Positions 22,921 through 33,354 are shown, counted from the stretch's first letter. The stretch: 64,000 bases of DNA from Hevea brasiliensis (GCF_030052815.1 NW_026614690.1:1-64000), one strand, 5' to 3'. The notes: generated from the letters alone by a model not told the origin. Numbers and translations are program-made.

Positions 22921-24158
22921 GCGAAGACAATTGCCGACCTCAAGACAGCGGGGAACCCTAGAAAATAATTTTTGAGACCTAATTAAAGGTCTACTGAGGT
23001 ATAAATGACATTAAAAATGTCAAAGGAAATTTAGTTAATTGGTACAAATAAAAACGAAAATTTAAGAAAACGCCAGATCAGGAATTTAATCGGTGTTACC
23101 GAAAAATTTGAAATACAACCCGAAGAGGGGCATTTTGGTCATTTGACACATAGAGTTGACTTTTGACCTAAATGTCCATTAAAAATAAGTGGTGTTAAAT
23201 TTTGAAAATCACATGAAAAATGAAATTATATATGTAATGTAATTAAGGGAAATAAAGGGGGTATAATTAGAACAATTAAAACTTGATTATTATAATAATA
23301 TTACCATTATTAGTGGGGGTATAAATACACATGTTAAGGTAGATTTCTCCACTAACTCATTTTCTTCAAGCTTCCAACAATGGCCGATTGATCACTCCCA
23401 ATTCTTCATGGAAAATTTTCCATGCAAAGCTTAATTCTCTCCCATTTTCAACATAAAACCATAAATTCTCTTCATTAAACTTGGTCTACACATCTTGGGA
23501 AGGAGATAGGCAGCAAAAAGGAGGAGATTTGGTGAGGTTTCATAAAGCTCAAAAAAAAGGTTAGTTTCAAATTTTCCTTCCTTGCTTAGTTAAACTTTGA
23601 ATTAAGGTTATGATGAGTTGAATTGTTGAGAAATTGGGAGAATTGGATGAGTATTTGATGGGCTCAAATTTGGCAGCCATGGAAGACTATCAGAGTTTAC
23701 TTTTACATGTAAATGATGATTAGGCATGTTGATTTAAGTAAATAAATGTATTAGAGTTTATTGGCATGTGTGTGTTTGAAATGACAATTGAATTAGGGCT
23801 TTGAACAATTATTAAAGACTTCGGACAATTGAGCTTAAATGTGGTAGCCTTGAGGTACTTAAGGGATTGGTAATTCCATGAATTCTAATGTTGAATTATG
23901 GTGTTGATAGATTAGTGGAAGTGTATGGTAAGTTGTTAGTTGAAATTTCATGTATTAACTAATTGTTTGCAAGTATATATTATTGACCTTGACTTTGTGA
24001 ATTAGGGTTCTGTATTGATTATTGAGGACTTGTGTAAACTGATGGGAATTGACCAATTTGAGACTTGATGAATGAAATTAGAAGTGCTATTGACAATAAA
24101 ATTGCATAAACATTTATTTTATTCTATTTTAGTTTATTTCTATTTTATATTGGCACCA

Positions 24159-24176
24159 CTAAGTAGTATTATTTAG
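24159..24176 (+). ncRNA. Conserved LTR hairpin, truncated LTR copy
   Basis: CTAAGT-AGTATT-ATTTAG pairs over 6 bp with one G-U. It has the GCACCA lead and CG follow-on seen in the other copies. Confidence 0.5.
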
Positions 24177-25076
24177 CGTGTCTCTTTTTACTACGCGTAA
24201 GTACTACAGACACAGCTGGGGAGCCCAGCAGACCACAGGCCAAGTGATTAGGCAGATCTCCAGGAGTCCAGAGTCACCTGCACTACATTGCATACATTGT
24301 AGGACATTAGGTGGATTTTGTATTCTGTATTTTGTAGCAGTTTTGGGGTTTTGCCACGTACTTTGTAAAATTATGAAAGTTAAAGTTTATGTAATATTTG
24401 TATATTTTGTAATTAAATAATATTGAATATTTTTTTTATGTATTTGAGATTATTATGGACTGTATGAGACTGTGGAATTAATGTGATTGAATTATTGAGA
24501 TTTTAATAATCTGTTGAGAATTTCTGAGTAATTTTGAGACTATGTTGAGAAATATTGAGTATGAGAAATTGGAATATTATATAAAAATTGTTTTTGACAG
24601 GTGTATAAGAACTGTTTGTCCAAATTACAGCTGGCACTCTGCCGGATTTTCGTTAAAAATTGCGCAAATTCAGTTTTATCAAAGTTTGAAATAATAACAA
24701 AAAATGATGTGAATTTTACACAAAGACTATTTAAATCTAAAATGAGTATTTAGAAAATATGATAAAATTAGATAAAGTGCTTCGGCACTCTGTGTGGCAT
24801 GCCTTGCTCGGCTACACTGTACAAGGTGTGTTACAGATTTTACCTGTTGTTGCTGGACCTTTAGGAGTCCTCCTTTCTTATATATTATAGTGGATTCTCT
24901 TATTAAAGTGGCAAATGTAAAATATTATCTCTCTTTCTTCTCTTTTTATAGGATAGTTACTAAATCAATTTTTTTCGTAAATAAATTTACTGATGAATAC
25001 TAAACTTCAAATATTCCTATATATCAATTGTGAACTTTTAAGTAATGTCATGTTCTTTGCTCATTGTTCAATGCAG

Positions 25077-25583
25077 AAAGTTCTAAGCATATTCTAGATG
25101 TTGAAGAGGTTTTAGGACCAAAGGGAGCAGAGCTTTTTGGAATCCCTACTAAACTGAAATGTGGTGATTAGATTGTTAAAATGGTTCCCTGGATTGGGGG
25201 TAGAATTATTTCCATGGGGCACCTTCCTTCAGGTAATGATCATATTTTGTGAGAGCAAGAGAGGCACAAATTATAATTGTATCTTCTGTTCATGTGAGAC
25301 TATATATTCATTCATCTTGTTTTAATGGCAATCAATCAATGGCATTATATTCTGATCCATTTAGAAGTCTTCACGAATTTTGAGATTGATAAAATTAAGA
25401 ATTTCTTATCTCGGTATTATTTAATTATACATCATATGATGAGAGGTATTTGATTCTTATTTTGTTGATGATGACAATAGGAACACAATGGATTCATAGT
25501 AGGATTGGGATTGATGGATATGAAGAATATAGTTGTACTGAGTACCCGTCAGCAGGATTCTATGAAGAATACAAGATTGTTGA
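25077..25583 (+). pseudogene. HGL1-like: GH31 alpha-glucosidase fragment, C-terminal exons
   Basis: Exon 25077-25232 follows a CAG acceptor and reads ESSKHILDVEEVLGPKGAEL, then a stop (TAG, 25169-25171) where Trp is expected, then KMVPWIGGRIISM and HLPSG before a GT donor. Exon 25481-25583 reads GTQWIHSRIGIDGYEEYS and SAGFYEEYKIVE and ends at a GT donor. These match the C-terminal beta-rich part of plant HGL1. The catalytic exons that should lie upstream are missing, and the intervening 17 kb is mostly transposon. It is likely the 3' part of copy A. Confidence 0.8.
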
Positions 25584-26491
25584 GTAAGTTGCTATGAATA
25601 TCTTTTTTCTAATGCAAACATGATTTTGAAATGCATTTTTTTTTCTATTACTTATTTCTTCGTAATGAACATGGCTATCTATGTGATTAGTTGAAGCATG
25701 TGAGGTAATTACTGATGAAAGTCATGATATACTATTCTATAAGGGAATTATTTTTAGATTTGTGGCATAGGCAACAGAAGGTGAAGGAAAAAATAAAATA
25801 AAATTAAGCAATCAGGAAGCTTAGAATTAAAGGAGGGGTTTTAATTAACGGAGTTGGAAATGGTTTCGGACTTGGAAACAATATAGTGGAATCAGGTTGA
25901 ATCGTTTCAAAACAAACCAAATGACCCACTAATTTCATGAATTTTTTTAAAAACTATCAACAAGATGACTTATATTTAAATTTAAATTATTGGTGTAAAA
26001 CTTTTTGTAAATTGGTGATGTTTTTGTTTCGCCTCGCACTATATTTCCTTCTTCCTTTGAAATTGTTATCCTCCTTCCCTTAGAAGATAATCAAACTTAT
26101 GCTTGAAAATAATTACAATATGCCTCCCTTGCACCTGCTTTATGTTATGTAGTTGCTACACATTAAGACATCTATTCAATTTCACTTGAACGTGTAATGC
26201 ATCTATGCACTTCCTTATAATGAAAAGAGTAAACATGTAAAAGAAAGTCTGATGTACCTCATTTTGCTTCTGCATGTTAATCTTTATTATTTAATAAATC
26301 TTTTTCTTTAAAAGACCTTTTCATCCTTATCAATCAAGGAATAACATCTGAAATCATATAAGTGTACTTGCTTTTATAGTCAATTCCTAAAAGTTTTTTT
26401 TTCTTAATATAAATTTTAACAATCAAGTCCTTTTATTTCAAAAATTGTTCATTATTAATCTTATCCATTTATTGAACGCCAAAGGTACACT

Positions 26492-26531
<40 letters not shown>

Positions 26532-26949
26532 TTTCAATCCTAATACTTGTAAAAAGTACTTTCTTTCTAGTTTTGTATTCCCTCCCCCCTTCCTTGTTTC
26601 TTGTTCAATTTGTAAGAGAGAAACTTCGGTAATTCTTCAAAATCATATAAAATGATCATGGCCAATTTAGTGATGGAATGCATTAATGTATAAGACAAGA
26701 AACATAGCAACAACAATTGACCAAAAGTCTTTAATTTTTGTCTAATGCTAATATATATAAAATATTTTTCTATTATTTTCCTTTGAGCAAAAAAATAAAA
26801 TGTTTTGCAGTGTTTGATAAATAATAAATATTATATTTTGGGACAAAACTATTATGAAATAATTGCTGCATACAACTAAGAATAATTTGAGATAAATTAT
26901 TATTGAGTTCTTGTAGTTTGTCATAATTAATGATCATGTCCCTATGGTT
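25584..26949. other. Non-coding intron-like DNA
   Basis: AT-rich DNA with a (CT)n microsatellite at 26495-26527. I see no further HGL1 exons and no transposon ends that I can define. Confidence 0.5.
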
Positions 26950-27604
26950 TAAAAAATTAACTATTTAGTTAACATAATTGTCACACCTTACCCCTCTGTA
27001 AGGCATAACATGATCCCGTAGAATACCTAATGAACTACCGAACTTCACCTACCGATAACTCATTAAGTACCCTACAAGGGATTTTAAAACAATTTTCTTA
27101 TTTTTGATAAGTGGTGAGCATTTTCTAATAGGCATTTAAATTATTTAGTTAAAATTAAAACTAGTTAATATTTTTGGTCCATTTTAGTTTTTCGCAAATT
27201 CTATAGAAATTTTGACAGAGTTTCCTCTGTATTTTGAGAAAACCGTTCTTCAAATACCTGTAAAAAGCACTTCCAAAAATTTTCTTAACCACTACTTCGG
27301 TTTCACAGTCAAACTCAATCAATTTCTCAAAATTTACAAGTTCAATAATTCTCAAAATACTGACAATCAATATCATTCATATTTCATTAAAAACAAAATA
27401 ATTTATACACAACCTTACAAATTTATATCAAAAGAAACACAAACTAAACTTTATTACAAACTTCATACAAATTTGTATACAAGCTGCTCAAGACCCATCT
27501 TTACATGTCCATACATTTATGTGCAATATATAAATTAAAAGAAGTATTTACAGTTAGGGTATAAATTATACCCGAAAGCTTCAAGCTGATGACTTCACAC
27601 ACCT

Positions 27605-27622
27605 CAGCAGCTCAGTCTGCTG
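27605..27622 (-). ncRNA. Second LTR hairpin CAGCAG/CTGCTG
   Basis: A 6-bp perfect stem with a 6-base loop about 40 bases downstream of the conserved hairpin. It is also present in E4 (55297-55314) with a different loop. The E2-type LTRs keep CAGCAG but not the partner arm. Confidence 0.45.
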
Positions 27623-27662
27623 CTCCTCTAGTCTCTGTATCTGCTGAAGAATAAAGCTATCG

Positions 27663-27680
27663 CTGAGTACTAGGACTCAG
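27663..27680 (-). ncRNA. Conserved LTR hairpin, E3 3' LTR
   Basis: On the minus strand, CTGAGT-CCTAGT-ACTCAG forms a perfect 6-bp stem after TGCACCA and before CG. Confidence 0.6.
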
Positions 27681-28223
27681 TGGTGCACAATATACTAAAA
27701 TAATCTTTATGCAAAACTTAAAGTACACTCATTCAAAAATTTGGCTAAACATGAAAATTAAATACAATAATGCATTGTAAGATTTTACATGTAAACCAAA
27801 TTCATTTCAAAGTATCAAAACACATTTCATAAAACCCACAGTTAGATCACGCCATTCGAAACAAATAGAATCTCAATAGCCAGAGGCTAAAGAGACATCA
27901 TATCACAGGCTAGCTAGCTCCAATCTATGGATATCCATTCACATCCTCTTCTCTTGGCACACCTCAACACTTCTCCGGAGAAGGAATCAAAATTCAAAAC
28001 TAATTACCCCCTCTAGTCGTGCTAGTGTTGTGTTCAAATATTTGGTCTGGACAATGTTTTTTGAAATCTTATCTTAACAATTTGCTAAACATTGTCATTT
28101 CAAATATACACAATAACTTTCACAATTTAAATCAAACATCATAAAAATGCTATAATCCAATATTTCACATTATTCAAAACATTATGCAAAAGATGATTAT
28201 AAAAGTATATGTTGTGCACAAAC

Positions 28224-28287
28224 CTCAAACGAGTCGCCTGTTGGCCTTGACTCGACTCCTCGGGTTCTGTCCCGGTATTCATTTCCA
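28224..28287 (-). other. Candidate mini-exon, E3 3' LTR
   Basis: On the minus strand, an acceptor GTGTTTCAG precedes a 64-nt segment that ends GAG|GTTTGTGC. Its internal GAGTCAAGGCC block is shared with E4. Confidence 0.4.
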
Positions 28288-28539
28288 CTGAAACACGAAA
28301 TTTTCCAATGTTTCAGTACTAAAACTTAAAATAAATCCAAAATAAACTTAACTTCACATTTACCTAGCTCTAACGTGTTAAATTCGACGTTCTCGAAATT
28401 TTTGTGTTTCGGGTTACTATTCACTGCACTATTCAAGTCAAATTATTGACTTTCTAAGGCTTAATAGGTATGGGAACTCCAACTTCACCCACATACCACA
28501 TTTTGGTCACCAAACTTGTTGGTTTTGGTCATTTGTTTA

Positions 28540-29330
28540 AAGCTTAGGTCATTTTGGCAAAATTGCCAATTTTCGGTTTTGGTTCTCCGAAGTTGCACTG
28601 TTTCATTGGTCGGTCTACTGTTGGAATTTGACAAAACTTCCTTCATAGAAAATGTTTCTTATTGTTTTAAGTGTACTCTCATTTTTGGATCACCTCAATC
28701 GGAGTTTTGTAGCTTAAGTTATGGCCAAAATAAGTTTACTGTTCACGTGCACTGTTCATACTGCATTTTTGGGTTCTGGCAAATTTTGGTGCAATTTTGG
28801 TCAGTAATTTGATTAAGTTAAGTTCATAATTTGGTCTAACTTTCTTCATATGAAATGTTCTACTATGTCTTAGGTTTTCATCGGTTCAAGAATCGCCTAA
28901 ATCCGAGTTTTCTAGAGGGAGTTATAGCCATCCAAACATTGCTGCTCAAATGGAAATTCTGGAAATCTCAGTACAGTAAATTTCACTTTGCTCAATGATT
29001 TGATTAGGTTAATGACATAATTTGGATTGGTGTCCTTCATGAAAGTTTTAGATCTATATCTTATCTAGTTACGGTTAAAATTTCAGGTCAATTTGATCTA
29101 CCTACCAAGAGTTATGAAAAAATGAATAGCTACTGTTCATTTGGTCAGTTTGGTGCAGTGGCAGCCTGCTATCAACTCACTTTGGTCAATTGTTTCACCA
29201 AGTTTTGGTCAGTTTTTGGCCATGGTTCCTTAATGAAAATTGTGCTCTTTTATGTCTATTTTCATCTCCAATTGGTGGCATATCCATTAGGCTTGTAGAA
29301 TTTGAGTTTTGGTCCTTCAAAGTAGGTTTG
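28540..29330 (-). repeat. Degenerate tandem repeats of about 195 bp in LTR
   Basis: Four diverged units share a (C)TTCATGAAAG-like word, with CTTCAT or CTTAAT words at 28641, 28844, 29035 and 29229 (spacing 203, 191 and 194). They also share a word like CAATTGGAG or CAATCGGAG and a GTTATGGCC/GAGTTATAG word. The same pattern recurs in the other LTRs. Confidence 0.6.
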
Positions 29331-29739
29331 GTCATGCTGCCAGCAGCATGACCATTGACCTACGAATTTGGCTTAATTTTCTACCATTCCCACACAACTT
29401 ATTTGGTCATAATTGACCATTATTTCACTTCACAACAGGTCCAACACGCCATTTATGCATTTCTCCAAATTTTGGTTCATAAACCCTAGCATTGAAACCC
29501 TAATCTCACTAACTCTTGCATTTAACTACTTCTAATGATTTTAATGTTAATCATTTAACTAAGTAAGGTTTCTAAACTCATTTAATTGCATCATATTCAT
29601 GCAAACCATACTCCTCTCAAGCTGCCTGAAATTTCAGTTTAATTCTCCCCCCATATTTGTTTCATTTAAATCAAGTTCTAAGCTCACTTAATTATCTAAA
29701 CATGCATTTGAATGGATAAATAAAGAGTTTAGCATACTA

Positions 29740-29748
29740 ACCTCACTT
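29740..29748 (-). promoter_or_regulatory. Splice-donor-like site, E3 3' LTR
   Basis: On the minus strand, AAGTGAG|GTTAGTATG places a donor +880 from the LTR head. Confidence 0.5.
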
Positions 29749-30045
29749 AAAGCTTCAAATCACTATCTTTAACTCCTCTTTCTTCTTGTAATCCTTGTGC
29801 TTAAGTTGAGATTGCAAGTTCTAACAAGGTTTTTAGGGGATTTATTAAGATTAAGTGGAGCAAATTAAGCTTAAGTGTAAGCTTAATGGAAGAAACTTTC
29901 ATGGAGAAGAGAGGGAGAAAGTGGGGTGGCACAACAAGGAAGAAGAAGAAGAAAATCCTAATTTTTTCCCTTTTGTTTTCCTTACACGTTTTTTGCTTAT
30001 GGAAGACCCCTAAATCCAAATTAATTAATTCAATTTATTAATTTA

Positions 30046-30073
30046 GTTATGACATCATGCATGATGTCATAAC
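30046..30073 (-). promoter_or_regulatory. 28-bp perfect palindrome in LTR
   Basis: The arm GTTATGACATCATG is followed by its exact reverse complement. It contains TGACATCA words like bZIP target sites. Its centre is about 560 bases from the LTR head. Confidence 0.7.
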
Positions 30074-30399
30074 TTTTGACTTTTCCAACCTCTTTCCTTT
30101 TCTTTTTTTTTTTTTCTATTTATTGTTATATTACTTCTTTAATTTAATTCTCGATTCTGAAACTTTCTTTTCTCCGATTTTATTTGACAGTTAGGTCAGG
30201 AGTCAGCTCTCGGGGTCAATTGACCAAATTGCCCCTTAGGATTCATCGGTTTGCAAATAATTCCATATTTCTTCCGTCTCCTGACCTAATTATTTGGCTT
30301 AACAGTTCTTTTCGTGATTTTTCTTTTCCACTGTGTTCATAAGGGTCCTAAGGACCGGCGTCACTTTACTGCGGTTGAAATTTGAGTTTAAAAGCGACT

Positions 30400-30449
30400 T
30401 GTGATCGTTCAGGAGGTCACTCATCGCTGTGACTCTCGGCTCGTTTAAC
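30400..30449 (-). promoter_or_regulatory. 5S rRNA-like module, E3 3' LTR
   Basis: On the minus strand, GTTAAACGAGCCGAGAGT is followed by GCGATGAGTGACCTCCT. It lies about +172 to +221 from the LTR head. Confidence 0.55.
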
Positions 30450-30621
30450 CTCTTATGTTCTGTTTTTCTTATTTATAGTTAACTAATTAAACATTACTAA
30501 TTATTTGTATTTATGGCTTCTCAAGTTGTCTTAAGTGTGGCTCTAATCTCCTTAATTGTCCGGACTGACACCGGTCACCGGAACAGTAAAATCTACCAGG
30601 CTATGCAACGGGGGTGTTACA

Positions 30622-30633
30622 ATTCTCCCCCCC
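30622..30633 (-). promoter_or_regulatory. E3 polypurine tract
   Basis: GGGGGGGAGAAT on the minus strand directly precedes the 3' LTR head. Confidence 0.88.
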
Positions 30634-30659
30634 TTAAATAAATTTCGTCTCGAAATTTT

Positions 30660-31090
30660 ACCTGGTATCAATCTTTGAACAGCTGTGGGTGTTGTCTCCT
30701 CATGTCCTCCTCTCGTTCTCAAGTAGCTTCTTGGCCTGAATGATGGTTCCACAGCAGTTTTACCAATGGTATCTGCTTGTTCCGTAGCTGCTTCACCTCA
30801 TAAGCCAGAATCTTTATGGGTTCTTCTTCATATGTGAGGTCTGGATTTACTTCAATTTCTTCTACTGATAGTACATGAGATGGGTCTGATCGATACCTCC
30901 TCAACATCGACACATGGAAGACATTATGTATCTTTTCCAACTCTGGAGGTAGTGCCAAACGATAAGCCAAAGGACTCACTCTTTCCAGAACCTCATATGG
31001 CCCGATAAAACAAGGACTTAGTTTCCCATTTCTGCCGAATCTCATAATTCTCTTCCAAGGAGAAACCTTGAGGAAAACTCTGTCACCCAC
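30660..31090 (-). pseudogene. E3 integrase C-terminus and chromodomain
   Basis: The minus-strand frame 30719-31090 reads MGDRVFLKVSPWKRIMRFG, SPCFIGPYEVLERVSPLAY, HNVFHVSMLRRY and then the chromodomain KILAYEVKQLRNKQIPLVKL, LWNHHSGQEATW-like. The frame stops at the expected Trp region, but coding similarity continues to about 30660. Sequence is otherwise intact. Confidence 0.88.
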
Positions 31091-31132
31091 TGCATACTGA
31101 ATATCTCTTCTCTTCAGATCAATGTAGGACTT

Positions 31133-31921
31133 TTAACGGTCTGATGCAGTCTTAAGTCGATCTCGAATCACCCTGATTTTCTCTTCAGTTTGTTGAACAA
31201 TTTCGGGTCCGATCATCTTTCTTTCACCCACGTCATCCCAACACAACGGGGTTCTACATTTTCTGCCATACAAAGCTTCATATGGAGGCATCCCAATGCT
31301 TGATTGGTAGCTGTTGTTATAAGCAAACTCAATCAAAGGCAAGTGTGTATCCCAACTACCCTCAAACTCAATCACACAAGCCCGTAGCATGTCCTCCAAT
31401 ATCTGAATTACCCTCTCGTGGCCATGCATGCGTGGGTGGAATGCGATCGAAGTTCAATCTAGTTCCTAGGGCTCTCTGAAGACTACCCCAATCTAGAAGT
31501 GAACCTAGGATCTGCTCGATACAATGGATACTGGCACTCCATGCAGTCTCACAATCTCATCAATGTACAACCTGGCCAATCTGTCCAAACTGTAGTCCAT
31601 CTGGACTGGCAGAAAATGGGCAGACTTAGTTAGTCTGTCGACAATGACCCATACGGCATCATGACTCTTCAGTGTCCTCGGAAGTCCCATTACAAAATCC
31701 ATCGTTATTCTCTCCCATTTCTACTCTGGTACTGGTAGTGGATGTAACAACCCAACGGGTACTTGATGCTCTGCCTTTACTTGGTGACAAGTTAGGCATT
31801 TGGATACAAATTCTGCCATATTCCTTTTCATACCCATCCACCAGTAATGCTCCTTTAGCCCTCTATACATTTTTGTGCCACCAGGGTGCATGGCAAAAAG
31901 AGACTCATGTGCTTCCTTCAA
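31133..31921 (-). pseudogene. E3 integrase zinc finger and core
   Basis: Frame 31721-31921 has the HHCC finger (KEAHESLFAMHPGGTKMYRG, HYWWMGMKRNMAEFV, CLTCHQVKA). Frame 31505-31702 has TMDF-equivalent MDFVMGLP, VWVIVDRLTKSAHFLPVQMD and [20 protein letters not shown]; the second Asp motif, normally SDRD, reads SSRS here. Frame 31133-31429 has [20 protein letters not shown] and [20 protein letters not shown]. The segment that normally holds HPQTDGQSE is rewritten at about 31410-31455, so the catalytic Glu is lost in this copy. Confidence 0.9.
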
Positions 31922-31966
31922 AATGATCTGCCTTAAATCAACATCATTAGGAACACATGTTCTGCA

Positions 31967-32614
31967 CTAGTGTAGCAATAGACCATCATCTCTGATTGAG
32001 AATTCTGGTTTCTTGCCCTGCCGGACTTCTTCCAACAGCTTCTGATACTTCTGATCATTCTGAGCAGCCATTCTAATCTGATCAATCAACACTGGCTGTA
32101 CATGCCATGCAACTGCTGTCTGCCTATCATCATTAACTTCTAAGCTGGCATGCAATGATCTTAACTCATGTACCAAAGACAAAGGAGTAACCCGTAGACT
32201 TGCCATAGTCTTGCGACTTAAGGCGTCAACCACAACATTAGCTTTCCCTGGCTGATAGTCTATTAGACAATCATAGTCTTTTATCAACTCTAACCATCTC
32301 CTCTGTCTCAAATTCAGCTCTTTCTGAGTACCCAAATGCTTCAAACTCTTATGATCTGTGTAGATGTAACACTTTTCCCCATACAAATAGTGTCTCCAGA
32401 TCTTAAGAGCAAACACAATAGCTGCAAGCTCCAAGTCATGTGTCTGATAATTCCTCTCATGCGGTTTTAGCTGGTGCGATGCATAGGCAATGACATTTCG
32501 ATCTTGCATCAGTACACAGCCTAACCCATTATGAGAAGCATCACTATATACTGTGTATTCTTTACCCGGAGTAGGTAAAGTCAGGACTGGAGCTTCAGTC
32601 AAACATTTCTTCAA
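31967..32614 (-). pseudogene. E3 RNase H
   Basis: A 215-codon minus-strand frame with [60 protein letters not shown] and [13 protein letters not shown]. The catalytic Asp and Glu positions of the RNase H fold appear kept. This is one of the best preserved domains in the window. Confidence 0.92.
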
Positions 32615-32639
32615 TTCATCAAAACTCTGTTGGCATTTA

Positions 32640-33350
32640 TCCGTCCACTGAAATTTTACATCTGGTCAATGGAGATGCCAACATGGAGATCCCTTCACAA
32701 ATCTACGGTAGTATCGGCTAAACCTAAAACTACGAATTTACGTGGCGTTCGGTGGCCTCCAATTAAGGATAGCTTCAATCTTACTTGGATCTACCTTGAT
32801 GCCCTCTTCTGATACTACATGCCCCAAGAAAGATATCTCCTTCAGCCAAAATTCACATTTCGATAATTTGGCATATAGCTGTTTCTCCCTCAAAGTTTGC
32901 AGTACAATCTGCAGATGTCTATCATGCTCTTCTGCATTCCTCGAATAAACCAATATATCATCAATAAATACCACAACAAACTGGTCGAGGTATGGTCTGA
33001 AGATAGTGTTCATCAGATCCATAAAAGCAGCCGGAGCATTAGTTAACCTGAATGGCATGACTAGGAATTCATAATGGCCATAACGGGTTCTGAAGCAGTT
33101 TTAGCAATACTCTGTTCTTGTACTTTCAGCTGATAATAACCTGATCTCAGGTCAATTTTGGAGAATACAGCTGCACCCCTTAACTGATCAAACAAGTCAT
33201 CAATGCGGGCAATGGATATCTATTCTTTATTGTCACTTTATTCAACTATCCATACTCGATGCATAACCGGAGAGTGCCATCTTTCTTCTTTACAAACAAT
33301 ACTGGCGCTCCCCAAGGTGACACACTAGGGCGGATAACGCCCTGGTCAAG
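32640..33350 (-). pseudogene. E3 reverse transcriptase, C-terminal two thirds
   Basis: The minus-strand frame 32738-33058 carries [17 protein letters not shown] (with R for the usual G), [14 protein letters not shown] with its catalytic Asp pair at 32957-32962, and [19 protein letters not shown] and [19 protein letters not shown]. The fingers (33100-33330) are broken by frame changes and a stop, although [13 protein letters not shown] and CIEYG-like pieces remain. The thumb is interrupted at NWRPPNAT by a short deletion. Confidence 0.9.
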
Positions 33351-33354
33351 CAAC

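Larger units (their letters stand above)
11638..24834 (+). mobile_element. E2: Ty3/gypsy Del/Tekay-type element, interrupted and rearranged
   Basis: A plus-strand chromovirus. Its order is remnant of the 5' LTR end (11638-11710), primer site (11716-11728), decayed gag, protease and RT, RNase H, integrase with chromodomain, polypurine tract (19964-19977) and 3' LTR from 19978. A foreign solo LTR (15673-19196) splits the integrase. Most of the 5' LTR is missing. The 3' LTR is joined at about 22737 to a second LTR that lacks its first 55 or so bases and ends with TGTTACA at 24834. The longest surviving frame is protease-RT (438 codons). Confidence 0.85.
22738..24834 (+). repeat. Second, head-truncated LTR joined to E2
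   Basis: Begins within the GGCTATCCGGACAAGTC block, which lies about 55 bases into related LTRs. It continues with a 5S-like module (22871-22920), a donor-like AAG|GTTAGT (about 23560) and a hairpin (24159-24176), and ends AAGGTGTGTTACA at 24834. Its 5' part is closer to the solo LTR than to the E2 3' LTR. The spacing between modules is shortened by internal deletion. It probably arose by illegitimate recombination between LTRs. Confidence 0.75.
26979..30621 (-). repeat. E3 3' LTR (3643 bp)
   Basis: Long LTR carrying, from its minus-strand head: a 5S-like module (30400-30449), a 28-bp perfect palindrome (30046-30073), a donor-like site (29740-29741), degenerate repeats of about 195 bp (28540-29330), a candidate mini-exon (28224-28287) and a hairpin (27663-27680). 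No convincing coding frame is present. Confidence 0.95.

Noticed and set aside
28516..28812. A 98-codon plus-strand open frame present in both E3 LTRs (also 36978-37274)
   Set aside because: It runs antisense to the element, has low-complexity composition, no known domain, and is duplicated only because it lies in the LTR.
28540..29330. The regularly spaced repeats as a CRISPR array
   Set aside because: Units are diverged, about 195 bp long without spacers, and lie in a plant LTR.
30400..30449. A complete 5S rRNA gene or tRNA gene in the LTR
   Set aside because: Only the A-box to box-C part is similar. The first 45 or so and last 20 or so bases of 5S rRNA are not recognisable, and no tRNA cloverleaf can be drawn.
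32630..32948. Plus-strand open frames across the retroelement pol genes (also 31282-31926, 33410-33727, 59160-59625)
   Set aside because: They are shadows of minus-strand RT and integrase coding sequence and have no domains of their own.
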